Shown here piece by piece: positions 43,731 to 54,639 of a stretch of 64,000 nt of DNA. The DNA is from Hydrangea macrophylla (taxonomy: Eukaryota; Streptophyta; Magnoliopsida; Cornales; Hydrangeaceae). The notes beneath the pieces were generated by a model that did not search any database, was not told where the DNA came from, and was given only the letters and a program-made list of their open reading frames with translations. The stretch covers positions 37,612,218 through 37,676,217 of the forward strand of contig CM066982.1 of assembly GCA_033977485.1 (NCBI GenBank), read 5' to 3'. The position numbers were made by a program, and so were the translations under genes. Position 1 is the first letter of the stretch, and each line of letters opens with the position of its first letter.

Positions 43731-43949
43731 GACCATACTTTATGTTTGTATACCTTGAGTATTTGAGGTCCAAATGCTCATTTTTGGCCATTTTGGGGTG
43801 TTTTTGGAGCCAAAATCTGCCAAAACGCAGCTTGTGCACGCTCAGGTGATTAATCCTTTCCCCACGATTGGAATTTTGATTGCTGTTTTAGTTTTCTCTA
43901 ATTTTCAAGAAGAAAGTTTGGCTTTAACTTCCATTTTCTTTGCATATCC

Positions 43950-45695
43950 ATGGCTTCAGGCTCGAGGAGGCTCTCCAAGAAGGCAAAGGAACGGGTAAGG
44001 GCTGAGTGTCAACCCTTGGAGTTGACTTTGCGTGACCCTCAACGTCATCTTTCGAATGTTGCTCTAGTGAGCCAGGTATGTGAAACTTTTGATAGTTCAG
44101 GACTATTTATGTGAGCTGTGCTAGTTAGTGAACCGTAGTGTGCGCCTAGAGGTCGTCAAAAGTTCATTTTTGTGCTTATTTATTGATTTTGTGAAGTTGG
44201 ACTTCGGGTCATGAATAGTGATTTTGTGCTCATTTTTTGCCATTTTTAATGTGTGCAGGTGCTAGAAGTGACTTTAAAGGGCCACGGTAGTCTTGCTCAC
44301 ACTTTTCTGTGGTACACCCAACTTCCGCCTGTTGTCAAGAAAATGGTAGATGATGCCGGGTTTGGCGGCTTTGTCCACCTTGTTTCAAAGAGTACTAATG
44401 ACCTGACCCACTTCTATGCTATTACAGAGAGATGGTGGGATACGACGAATACTTTCTACCTGCCGTTTGGCAAAATAACAATGGCGCCCTTCGACTTCTC
44501 TATGATCACAGGCTTGAGAGTTGGTGGGAAGCGCCTGATCCTAGATTAACTTTACGAGATTGATCCTGAAGCCGTTGAGATGCTGATTAGGGCTGTTCCT
44601 CCAAGTCTAGAGGGGCCTCAGTTCCCTTGCGGTTGGCTTTATCGGGCTTATGGTAGGCGGGGACACACTCTGACTGACCAGCAGCTACTACGGGTCTTTC
44701 TCCTATATGTTCTCGGCTGTTTGATTTTTGCGACACAGAATGACTGGGTGAGCTTGTGGCTCCTTTCTTGCTTGGAGACTATTAACAAGATTCCTTCTTA
44801 CGACTGGGCCGGAGCTGCCCTGGCCCATCTCTATAAACATATGGGTGAGGTTTTTTGTGGCGGTATTAAATCCACTGGAGGATTCTGGCGGGCTTGGGTG
44901 GCATGCTCTATGACTTTTTTTCTTTTCCTTTTGGTACTTTCTTGTTTCTATTTTCTGACTTTCACTTCTCCATGCAGCTCTGGAGTTTTGAGTACTTGAA
45001 AATGTTGGCTCCTACCCCCGCCGACGAGTCGGGTAAAGATGAGGATGGCATGGCTCCTGTGCCTCTGTTCCCTCCGGGCTTGAGATGGACAAGGGATGTT
45101 GTTGGAGTTAAGAGCTGGGCCCATCGGATAGTCTTCCTAAGAAATTTCTTATCTAAGCTGACGGTCGGTAGCATTGATTGGATGCCTTAGGAGCATGTTT
45201 CCTATGCTGCTCCAGAGGAGATACAAGCGGTGAGGTCTCTTTCTTCTTGCCGACTTCTGATGGAGAGTACTGAGCATAGGCAATGGTATCTTGGTGAGTG
45301 GGTGTCTTAGTAGGTGGTTGGTGGTCCGAGGTACCGCGTTCCTCATGCCCCTCCTGTGATGGACACTGATGACCTCTCTGGTGCTGCTTTGCTGGCAGCT
45401 TTGGCCGGTACTAATGCTTGGGATCATTTTCGCTCTGAGACAGGATATGAGACCTACCGTGGTCGCTTTCTGATGCTGAACTTTCCATTCCTGGATGTGA
45501 GTTTCTTTTACTTTTTTGTCTCTATTCATCACTTATGTTTTTGGACTTATCTTTTCCTAGCTTGTCTTGTGCCTATAGCTTTGCGAGATGTATAGGAGGT
45601 AGGCTCCCCCAGCTTCTGATCCTATTCCTCCTTGGGATTGGACTGTTAATATTTTGGGTGTCGATGGCTCTCCGCAGGTCATGGAGGTGCCGTGA
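43950..45695 (+). pseudogene. Plant mobile domain (PMD) protein gene, antisense to element B
   Basis: Plant-mobile-domain proteins occur as host factors (MAIN/MAIL1 group) and inside plant transposons; their role in elements is not settled. Inferred exons: 43950-44075 (42 codons from ATG), 44259-44897, 44978-45496, about 45579-45695. All proposed introns begin GT and end AG, and the first two are phase 0. Protein signs: HTFLWYTQLPPVVKKMVDD, HFYAITERWWDTTNTFYLP, FGKITMAPFDFSMITGLRVGG, later YLGCLIFA-like VLGCLIFATQ and LWSFEYLKML, which fit the PMD pattern. In-frame stops at 44547, 45188, 45308 and in exon 4 show decay. It is opposite in strand to gag-pol, between integrase and 3' LTR. Confidence 0.75.
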
Positions 45696-46338
45696 GTCAC
45701 GTGTGGTTATCCCACCCAGCCAGCAGGTGTCCTCAACATCCCTTGGAGTTATGCTGAGGAGGGTCACGCCTTGGTAGCTAGCTTACGATCTTTGGTCCTT
45801 ACGTGGGACTTCTGACTTGACTTTTTTTTTTTGTACTTTTATTGTTTCTCAATTGATTATTTTTACTTTGTGTGTGCAGTGTTGTGGTGGTGGTACTGGC
45901 TCGTTCAGAACCAAACCAAGGTGTAGGGGTGGCGGGAGGAGGCCATCGCCGACGTACACTCCGGATGGTCCGACAGAGGATTAAGAAGAGGAGGAATGAG
46001 GCCTCCTGAGCGGGGATTTTTGTTTAATCTCCATTTCATGTCTTCAATTGGGTTATATAAGCATATTCTATGTGTAGGATGATTTGTTACCCTTTGACAG
46101 AGTATTATGGCATTTTACATTTTAGGCCAGATATCTTCCAGTTTGAAGGCGCGATTGTGTGCTTGTTTTTGTTGGTGATCGTGTGATGATATATATACAC
46201 TGTGGTTCTATGATTGTTGATGTTACTGCGATGAGTAGCTTCATGATAGTGAGTGTGTTTGCCTTGCAGGTGGGATAGTCCGTAAAATGGGGAGGTGCTG
46301 CCAAAATTTCAAATTTTGCTAAAGTCGCGACAGAAAAC

Positions 46339-47229
46339 ATGGCATTGTATGATCCTGCTCAGCTTATAGCTTGGCTGAACATCATAGATGGAGTGGAATG
46401 GATCAACCTTTTTAGCTACGACTTGATCGAGCTATTCTCTCTTCGCCAGATGGCTTTGAACGCTGAGTTCATACGTGCTGCCATTGCCCATTGGAACCCG
46501 GTAAATAATGTCTTCAATTTTAACGGCCTAGAGATGTGCCCCCTTTTTGAGGAGTTCTGTGCTATCCTCGACTACGATTCGGACTCTGACCTGATTCTTC
46601 CTTCTGCTGATACCCCCAGTCCTACGCGAGGCCTAGCTGAATACTTGAACGGTTCCACCACTATCTCTCGCTGACTAATTCATGGTGAGGTTCTTGACAT
46701 TGCTTCCATCATTGCCCGATATGTCAGTCCCGGGAATCCCAGCATATATGATGCCACCCGTGGAGCCGCTCTGATATTATACATAACTTCGCACTTTCTA
46801 TTCTCGAGTACTTCCATTGACTTGGTGCATGTGTGCCTCAGGCTGAAATTGAGTAAGAACCCCATGGTCATGGTTCTGGCCAAGACTCTGACTGGTTTGG
46901 ATCGTGCTTCTAATCAAGGAACTCTTCTGCTTTCTGGGGCGCCTTTGGTGATACAGGCTTGGCTCTACGAGCACCTTCAGTTATGGACTGGTAGTGTTCC
47001 GCTAGTTTACTTCTGCAGGGCCGTGCTTTATTCCCACTATACTTTTGCCGATTGGGTTGGCATGATAGGTGCTTTATCTGAGGCCAATATTTGCTGGATT
47101 TTAGGGCGTTGGGGCCTCCATGCTGTGACCACCAGCCTCGGGGATTACAAGAGAGTGTGGTTGATGGGTCTGAGAGAGACTTCTTTCTATCATCCTCGTC
47201 AATTGGCCAGACAGTATAAGCGAGTTTAG
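46339..47229 (+). pseudogene. Second PMD/DUF7745-like gene, antisense to element B
   Basis: One frame of 297 codons from ATG 46339, with a single UGA at 46672. It reads LFSLRQMALNAEFIRAAIAH, FNFNGLEMCPLFEEFCAIL, then IYDATRGAALILYITSHFLF and GAPLVIQAWLYEHLQLWTG. This resembles the DUF7745/PMD-like proteins common beside Tat-type elements in plants; the family assignment is from memory. It has no introns in this stretch. It follows the PMD gene on the same strand after about 640 bp and may be its separated second half or an independent gene. Confidence 0.65.
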
Positions 47230-47589
47230 GAGGTCCCTCGGGGGTTTACTGAATCTTTGCCTTTAGAGTCAGGGCTGTCACTATAGCTGCTTTCATCAGT
47301 GGCTGGGCCTGCCGAGTAAAAACCTATTTCTAAAGACACAAAATAAAAACTAGACTTGACTAATTCTGCTTCTTCCTCCAAGTGTCTTTGATATTTGTGA
47401 TTGCTTTCTGAAAGAACTTTTTATGTTTTCACTTTATCCCTGCTTATGTAATATTCGAAGTTTATTTATCGGTGAACCTTGGTTACTTGGAGAACCTTAT
47501 TTTATGCATTTGGCTTTCTGAAAACATTTGTAGTATGATTTTGATCAGATGTTTTCTTTTGGTACTTGCTTGGATATGTTGGGATGATT

Positions 47590-47740
47590 AGAGGCAAACG
47601 AGGCGGGTAGTCGAAGTTTGCCCCTAGTTTGGGATATGGGAGGTTGTGAGGCAAACGAGGTAGATGACCAAAGTTTGCCCCTAGTTTGGGAGAGGCTTAG
47701 GCAAACGAGGCAGGTGGCCGAAGTTTGCCCCTAGTGTGAA
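47590..47740 (-). repeat. Three tandem copies of a polypurine-tract-like unit
   Basis: Units of about 50-57 bp contain gaggcaaacgagg...gaagtttgcccctag (tttgcccct near 47617, 47674 and 47724). On minus each gives AGGGGCAAAC, identical to the end of the polypurine tract at 41990. Confidence 0.85.
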
Positions 47741-47934
47741 GGGTGATTTCTGGGTTATGGTAAGGACCGCGACTTTATTCTCTCATATGCTCATAAATTT
47801 TTGTCTAGGCACCGGTGGAGTGACCTAGCGAGCTATTTTCTCTCTATTGTTATTACTCACCTTTGATTTAGCTCTAATTTTTTCCTAGGCGTCCTTTTGG
47901 ATTTTCGACCTAGCGAGCCATCCCCTTTTTTTTA

Positions 47935-48095
47935 AAGTCTGCCTACGTACCCCCGAGTGGGGATCGATCAGGTGCAACGTAGTTCAGGCCAAGGTAGGAA
48001 AGAAGTGGTTTGTTTTCTGGTAGATGGGACGACCGAACTGATGCGGTTGCCTACGTATCCCTGAGCAGGAATCAAGTCGAGCAAAGTTCAAGGCG
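47935..48095 (-). repeat. Two copies of the tgcctacgta(t/c)cc segment
   Basis: tgcctacgtacccccgagtggggatcgatcagg (47940) and tgcctacgtatccctgagcaggaatcaagtc (48049) are alike, and match a third at 42162 (tgcctacgtatcctaaggg). They flank the antisense gene cassette. Confidence 0.8.
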
Positions 48096-48125
48096 AGGCT
48101 TAAAAGGAACTGGTAAAAAGGTCAA

Positions 48126-49242
48126 GCATAATACTTTTTGTGGTGATCTATGTTGATTGGTTCTTTGAATTAGACACCGTCGAGGTCCATGAGATAGGTC
48201 GCTCCTCTGGAGAGGATAGTTTTGACGATGTCAGGGCCTACCCATTTAGGTTTGAACTTCCCGCGTGGGTCAAAGATCGGAGCTCATAGTTCCTTCAGGA
48301 CAAGGTCACTCTTGATAATTTTCCTCGGTTGAACTTTCTTGTTAAAAGCACAGGCTATCCTCCTCTGATAGATTCGAACGTGATCGATCGCCGCTAGGCA
48401 CTTTTCATCTATGAGAGCCAATTCATCGTACCTTTCCCTTAACCAATCAGATTTTGAAATTCCACATTCTGCCATCACACGCAGGGATGGTAGTTCTATC
48501 TCGACTGGAAGTACTACTTCCATGCCATACACCAATGAATAAGGAGTCGCTCCCGTAGATGTCCTTATCGATATTCTGTATCCCTAAAGCGCAAATGGTA
48601 GGTTCTCGTGCCTGTCTTTGTAAGTATCAGCCAATTTCTACAGTATGCCCTTGACATTCTTGTTTGTAGCTTCGACTGCCCCATTAGTTTGCGACCTGTA
48701 TGGTGATGACTTGTGATAAGTGAATTTGTATTCCTCAAACAAATCCTTGACTTCTGCTTTAAAATGACTTCCGTTGACCGAAATGATCTCATGAGGGACT
48801 CCATAACGGTAGACAAGATTTTTCTTGATGAATTTGGCCACTTCCTTGGCCCCCACCTTGCTGTAGGATGCGGCTTCTACCCATTTCGTGAAATAGTCAA
48901 TGGCCACCAAAATGTATCGATTCCCGTTTGTGGCCTTCGAAATAATTTTGCCAATGATATCAATTCCCCAAGTTGATAATGCCCATAGGGAGGTCATACT
49001 ATAGATCAGAGATGGTGGTACATGCATCATGTTTGCATGGATCTGGCACTTGTGGCACCTTCTCACGTGTTCGCAATAATCTTTTTCCAACGTTGTCCAA
49101 TAGTACCCTTATCTTACGATCTTTTTGGCCAGCATGTGACCATTCATGTGTAGACCGCATACCCCTTTGTGTATTTCTTCCATCATCCTTCTGGCGCTCT
49201 TCCTGAACAAGCAAATCAGGTTATGACCATTGCATCCTTTCT
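48126..49242 (-). pseudogene. Element B integrase
   Basis: HHCC part: CEHVRRCHKCQIH (about 49080-49035) after a frameshifted, stop-containing N-terminal piece (49242-49090). Core 48638-49090: WGIDIIGKI (first Asp), ISVNGSHF where the catalytic Asp of relatives (ISDHGSHF in A) is Val, and NGAVEATNKN (Glu). The C-terminal half continues in another frame: VYGMEVVLPVEIELPSLRV (48535-48284), then FKPKWVGPDIVKTIL and DLDG, ending at a stop near 48126. The mutated Asp and several stops mean it cannot work. Confidence 0.9.
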
Positions 49243-49865
49243 TTAATAATTTTCCCCCGCAAATGATGAACTGTGCTGCGAACAAATTGCTCTTTTATCT
49301 TTCTCAGTAGACTCTTGGGGGTATGTTCCCTTTTCTATAAAGTTCCAGACATCTTGATACCGTGGTGTTTTATTCTCTTCTTCTTTGATTACAGCAATCA
49401 TGCTAAATGACGGTTCGTATCTTTGCTCGATTACCAGAGGCATCATTTTTACCCCTATAGGGATTTTGATCATAGAGGCTAGGGTAGCCAATGAATCTGC
49501 TAACTGATTCTCTTCCCTGGGTAGGTAAAAGAATGTTATGCCCTTGAACTGTTTCTTGAGTCCATCGAGATGGTCATGGTAGGGCTTCAACCTCTCTTCT
49601 TTCACCTTCCATTCTCCTCTGGCTTGTGACACAATGAGATTTGAATCTCTGAAGACATCCAACTTCTGAGCTCTCAATTCTATGGCCGCTTCTATCCTTA
49701 AAATGCATGCCTCATATTCAGCAATGTTGTTGGTAGAGTTATAATTAAGCTTGACTGCCAGTGGGGTGTGGTCCCCGTTTGGCGATACCAGGATCATACC
49801 TACTCTGTATCCTTTCATGTTGGCTGCCCCATCAAAGTATAACTTCCACTGTTCTTCTTTGATTT
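49243..49865 (-). pseudogene. Element B second RNase H (Tat-type) and tether to integrase
   Basis: Contains YRVGMILVSPNGDHTPLAVK, STNNIAEYEACILRIEAA, LDVFRDSNLIVSQARGEW and ENQLADSLATLASM, so the acidic residues of an RNase H fold are visible (Glu, Asp, Asp). The frame extends to SSFAGENY, then shifts. This is the extra RNase H typical of the Tat lineage. The upstream RNase H and RT are at 49866-51321. Confidence 0.88.
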
Positions 49866-50498
49866 CTATGATATTCTCGTCTGGGAACGGGAAGTCTCCA
49901 TTTTCTTTGGAATCAACATCATGTTTCGCAAGATGCCTTTTACTAATTTGCTTGTCATATACTTGATATCGAATTCAGATAGTAGGAGTAGCCAACGGGA
50001 TATATGCCCGGTCAGGGTGGGTTTTTCGAGGAGGTATTTTAGAGGATCCATGCGGGATATGAGCATAATTGGAAAGGCCAGCATGTAGTGCCTTAATCTG
50101 CGGGTGCACCAAACTAAGGCCCAACATGTTTTTTCAAGGGTAGAGTAATTGAGCTCATACCCAGTCATCCTCTTGCTAAGGTAATATATGGCTTTTTCAG
50201 AGTGGCTTTTTTTCCCTTCTTGGGCCAACATGCATCCCATGGCATTTTCAGAGACAGATATGTAAAGAAATAAGGGCTTGTGAGGAGTGGGTTGTGAAAG
50301 GACGGGCGGATTTTGAAGGTAGGCTTTTATTTTATCAAATGTGGGTTGGCATTGGTCATCCCATTGGAACTTTTCTCCTTTCCTCAATAATCGGAACAAG
50401 GGATCATATGTAGTTGTGAGCTTGGAAATAAAGTGGCTAACGAATTGGATCCTCTCGAGGAATCCTCTCACTTCTTTCTCATTCTGTGGCGGCGCCAC
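49866..50498 (-). pseudogene. Element B first RNase H region
   Basis: Starts MAPPQNEKEVRGFLERIQF, which directly continues RT. Then LFLYISVSENAMGCMLAQEG, YSTLEKTCWALVWCTRRLRHYML and HISRWLLLLSEFDIKYM, the degenerate regular RNase H of Tat elements. A one-base shift near 50495 separates it from RT, since both frames overlap at gaaagtggcgccgcc. It ends by frameshift after VKGI. Confidence 0.88.
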
Positions 50499-51321
50499 TT
50501 TCTAGAATTGCCTTGATTTTGGAGGGATCGACCTCTATCCCTCTTTGTGTAATGAGAAAACCTAGGAGCTTTCCAGAGGTTACACCGAAAGTGCACTTCT
50601 TTGGATTCAATCTTATCTTATACTTGCGTAATCTTTCAAAAAACTTCTCCAGTGCCACCAAGTGCTCTTCTCTATCCTTGGATTTCACGATCATGTCATC
50701 TATGTACACTTCTACTTCCTTGTGATTCATGTCATGCAACAATGTAGTGGCAGCTCTTTGATAGGTTGCTCCAGTGTTCTTGAGTCCGAAAGGCATCACC
50801 CTATAACTGTAGGTCCCCCAAGGTGTGGTAAATATCGTCTTTTCTCGATCTTCTGGTGCCATTAGAATCTGATTGTACCCCGAAAAACCATCCATGAACG
50901 ACAGTAGCTCATGTCTTGCAGTGTTATCTACCAAAACATCAATGTGGGGAAGCGGGAAGTCATCCTTTAGGCTGGCTTTGTTTAGATCACAAAAGTCGAC
51001 ACACACATGCACTTTTCCGTCCTTGGGGACTGGCACGATGTTAGCAACCCATTCTGGATACTCTGTAACAATGAGGAACCCTGCCTTGAACTGTTTTTCT
51101 ACCTCTTCTTTGACCTTCAGTGCCCATTCCGGCCTCATGCGCCTCAGTTTTTGCTTGATAGGTTTAGAATTGGGGAGGAGGGGAATACGATATTTGACAA
51201 TGTCGGGGTCGACCCCAAGCATGTCGTAAGACCAAGCAAAAATATCTTTGAATTCTTTTAGCAAGAGAGTCAATTTTTCTTTTTCTTTTTCTTCTTTATT
51301 AAGCGTTGAGCCAATTTGCAC
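50479..51321 (-). pseudogene. Element B reverse transcriptase
   Basis: 280 codons nearly intact: FKDIFAWSYDMLGVDPDIV, PIKQKLRRMRPEWALKVKEE, FLIVTEYPEWVANIVPVPK, VCVDFCDLNKASLKDDFPLP, FMDGFSGYNQILMAPEDREK, TPWGTYSYRVMPFGLKNTG and the active site VYIDDMIVKSKD. DFCDLNKASL replaces DFRDLNKASP of relatives, and one Lys of PVPKKDG is missing. It ends in a short out-of-frame tail at 50479. RT copies the element RNA to DNA. Confidence 0.94.
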
Positions 51322-51324
51322 AAT

Positions 51325-52109
51325 TTATGGATTATCTTTTTCACCTAGGTTAATTGATAAAATATCTTCGATTATTTCATAAGCAGGTGGTTTTTCAATT
51401 ACTTGCTTAAGTTCGATTAGGAGATCCTCGGAGGGATCTATGCATTCACAAGTATTAGACACAGAGGAGTAAGCAGAACCGTTTTTCATTTCATTTATGA
51501 TAGGTGGAGTGATTACATCAAATAGCGATGGGTCCATAGCGGCCAATTTTGGTACAGACTCGATAATAGGAAGTACAGACTCTAGGGGAATAAGGGATAA
51601 GGAAACGCAGACAGATGACTCTAAAGCCTGGTTGCTCAAACCCTCCTCAGTTAGCATGATATGATCATCTTGGCTCTTGGCCCTCTTTCCTTCCTTCTCT
51701 TTAGCGAGCTCTTCCCACATCTTCTTGATAGCCTCAGTGTCCAGATACTTCAACCAGTCTTCCTCTGGGGTTTTTGCAACTCCTTCCGGATAGAACGGAT
51801 CTTGATAAGGGGGACTTTTCGTAGTCAGCGAAGATTTCAAGCCCAGGGTGCCTTTTTCTGGTGGTTTAATGGATCCAAGGTTCAAGAAACCCAAAGTAGG
51901 GAAGTCATCCCCTTCTTTGATGAATTTCCCATTCAAGGACTTGCAGTACGGTGGGAGAATCCTCACTCTCTTCTTCCATGGATTTCGGAGCTCGATGTCC
52001 TTTTCAGTGGGCTTGTACCCTAATTGAAAAGTGCCTAATTGTCCTTTGATCTAACGGAACTCACGAATCCCTTGTTGGCATCGTTCCAATCCCATTCCAG
52101 GGAAGTAGT
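51325..52109 (-). pseudogene. Element B linker between protease and RT, with G-patch-like start
   Basis: The first part (52109-51967) reads MNYFPGMGLERCQQGIREF with stops, corresponding to the G-patch-like GLGLGKNLQG segment of element A but with the glycine motif eroded. Then 51966-51325 is open: ILPPYCKSLNGKFIKEGDDF aligns with TLNGYFVKAGEDF of A, followed by an acidic, poorly conserved linker to INLGEKDNP. A stop separates it from RT. Confidence 0.8.
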
Positions 52110-52832
52110 TCATTTTGCAGACGATATTGACCACCGCGAAGTGGACCTTGGGGAACCCGTCTCCATCACAAACCATATGGATCTTTCCATGAAGAATCCT
52201 CCAATTTCTCCTTCTTCTAGTTCAGGTATTTGGATTTCAAAGACAGGAGCATAGCTTGGAATGGCCTCATTTCCCCAATTATTGCTGAGGATGATTTTCA
52301 CCTCTTTCTCATGAATATATTTGATCATTTGGTGCACAGTAGATGATACCACTTTGTTGACATGCAGCTTGGGCCTCCCAATCAGTAAGTTGAATGAGGC
52401 AGGTATATCCATGACTTGAAAGAGTTCGATGCCGACCAAAGACCCTACCCAGATTTGGAGAGAAACAGTCCCCATCATATTTCTCTTGGTGTTATCGTAG
52501 GCCCTCACAGATTTCACAGATGGTGTGATGTCAAGGATGTTGACCCCTAAGGCGGTGACGGCTCTTAGAGTACAAACATTTAAGGCGGAGCCTGTATCGA
52601 CCAGATAGAATGGCACTTGCTGCCCCTTGCATCCAACGGTGATGTATAGAGCTTTGTTATACGCAGATCCTTCCGGTGGCAAATCCTCATCGGAGAAGGT
52701 GATGACTGGATTAGGGATAAGTATAGTTAAGAAGGCCACCATATCTTCCGGTGCAGCGTTAATGGGGACCTCAATTCCAGCCAAGGCATTCAACATGGCT
52801 TGTCTGTGCCTATAAGATGTTACCATGATGTC
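52110..52832 (-). pseudogene. Element B aspartic protease
   Basis: Contains VPFYLVDTGSALNVCTL (active-site DTG), VRAYDNTKRNMMGTVSL and DIPASFNLLIGRP. It opens directly after the UAG at 52833-52835 that ends gag, exactly as in element A. Frame is continuous for about 240 codons. Confidence 0.92.
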
Positions 52833-52835
52833 CTA

Positions 52836-54639
52836 CATCGAGAGATGTGCCTGAGTTTTCTTCAAGTGCTTTATCAATTCGTTGTCCTCTTTGATGACCT
52901 CATCCATTTTTCCTTTCCCCTTGTCCTTGACTGGCCCTTTCTCCATGGTTTCCATGATCAATTGCGAAGGCTGATAATGACGACCCGACCTAGTCAGATG
53001 ATCAATCTCGGCAGGAGTAGGACCTTCCACAGTCCTATCTTCTTTGAACCACTCACAATCTGTTCCCACAAATAGTTTTTCTGGCTCATCCCATATGGAG
53101 GCGCCACTTTCTTTATTAGGATCGTACCATTTGAGATCTACTGCCCCTAGATTATGCTCTTCCAGGAAGAACAAATCTCATTCATCATCTAACTGTTGCT
53201 TCCATTCCTCATCTTCCCCTTCAATTAGATGGATTTCTGCAGAATCTTGGATGTCAAAGCGGGCTAAGGGAAGTCCTATGGGGATTTTGAGGGTGGAAGG
53301 GTCAAAAGTAGCAGGGTTGGATTCGATGAGGCTGATATTTTGGTGGTTTGGTTGGGGATTTTGGGTGACGTGAGGTTGCTTGGGAGGGGGCTCAATGATA
53401 TTCTGGTCAATGAGCTCTTGAATATTATGGCGAAGGCGCATACATTCATTGGTGTTGTGGCCAGGGGCTTGATGGTAGGTGCATCTTTTGGAAATATCAC
53501 AACTGGGGTGGTAACGGGGTGTTTTGAGACTGAAGGAGTTAGAGGTGGCCTTTTTTGAGGAGGCAGTCTAAGGCTGAAGAAAGCAAGATTTCTAGCTTGG
53601 CGAAATTACGAGGGGGCTTTTTCTAAAAAGGGAGATTGGAGGAGTTAGCTTGGTTAGAGGGTTGGTATGGCCTATGAGGGTATGCCATAGGTTGACTGCT
53701 AAGAGCATTGACATCCGGGGGGTTACGAGAGTAGCTGGGCCTTTTTGGCTGACTTGGAGGTTCTTCTTTCTTAATCTTCCCTTCCCTGATAGCATCTTCA
53801 ATTCGAGACCCGACTTCAAACAACTCTTTGAAGGTGGAGATGGATTGATAGAACAGTTTCTCATGATAGAGCGGCTGCAAATTTTGGATTAACATCCTCA
53901 CTTGTTCTTTCTCAACTGGTCGGTGGGTCATCTGGGCCACTTTATTTCTCCATCTGCCTAAGAAACCGGCGAAGGATTCATTATTATTTTTCTGAGTAGT
54001 TTCCAAATCCCTGATTGTGACATCCAGCTCTTGATTGTAGGAATAGTGATCAACAAATACCCGAATGATGTCTTCCCATGCCCGAGTTTTGGAAGCTTCC
54101 AAGCTAAGGAACCATGATTGTGAAGACTTTGCGAGAGTTTACGGGAATAACATCGCAATGTGCTCATGAGTGCAGCCCATTGACTGGAAAATGCTCGTGC
54201 ATAGCTTCACATGACTTTTCGGATTTCCAGTTCCATCAAAATGGCCGATGGCAGGCATTTTGAAGTTTTTTGGCAGTTTCAATTTGACAGGCTCGAAGAG
54301 CCCTTCCAAGTCTAGCATGTAGTCATCAACCCCTTTGCTTTTCCTCAATACACTTTCTAGCTTGTCAACTTTGTCCATTTTCTCTTGGAACTTCTTCTCA
54401 TATGTAGGAGGTGGGACTCCTTGAAACCAATCTTCTTCCCCATTATTCTTAGGAGGTGGTACAAACCCTGGCGGTGGAGGTGGCACGAAACCTGGTGGTG
54501 GCGGGTACCCAGGCAGATATTGCGGCTGCTGCTGTTTCAATTCTTCCATAAACCTCAAGACTTGGGCCAGGCTGTCGGACTGCTAGCTTATGGTGACTCC
54601 CAATTCGGTGACCTTGTTTTCCAACTCTTCCTGATTCAT
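52836..54639 (-). pseudogene. Element B gag
   Basis: Start at ATG 54639 (MNQEELENKVTELGVTIS, followed by one UAG). Then a Pro-rich stretch (PGYPPPPGFVPPPPPG), a capsid-like core (MPAIGHFDGTGNPKSHVKLC; WEDIIRVFVDHYSYNQELDV; SFAGFLGRWRNKVAQMTHRP), and the zinc-knuckle-like CTYHQAPGHNTNECMRLRHN. The acidic tail ends in UAG at 52833-52835. Frames change near 54140, 53623 and 53176. Upstream of the ATG the reading continues WVRNSDNRLVR, which matches A, so gag may start farther up through a splice. Confidence 0.9.

Noticed and set aside
43950..47229. Ordinary host PMD genes unrelated to the transposon
   Set aside because: They lie strictly between integrase and polypurine tract of element B, carry stops, and are flanked by B-specific repeats. 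A captured cassette explains this better, though the ultimate origin may be a host gene.
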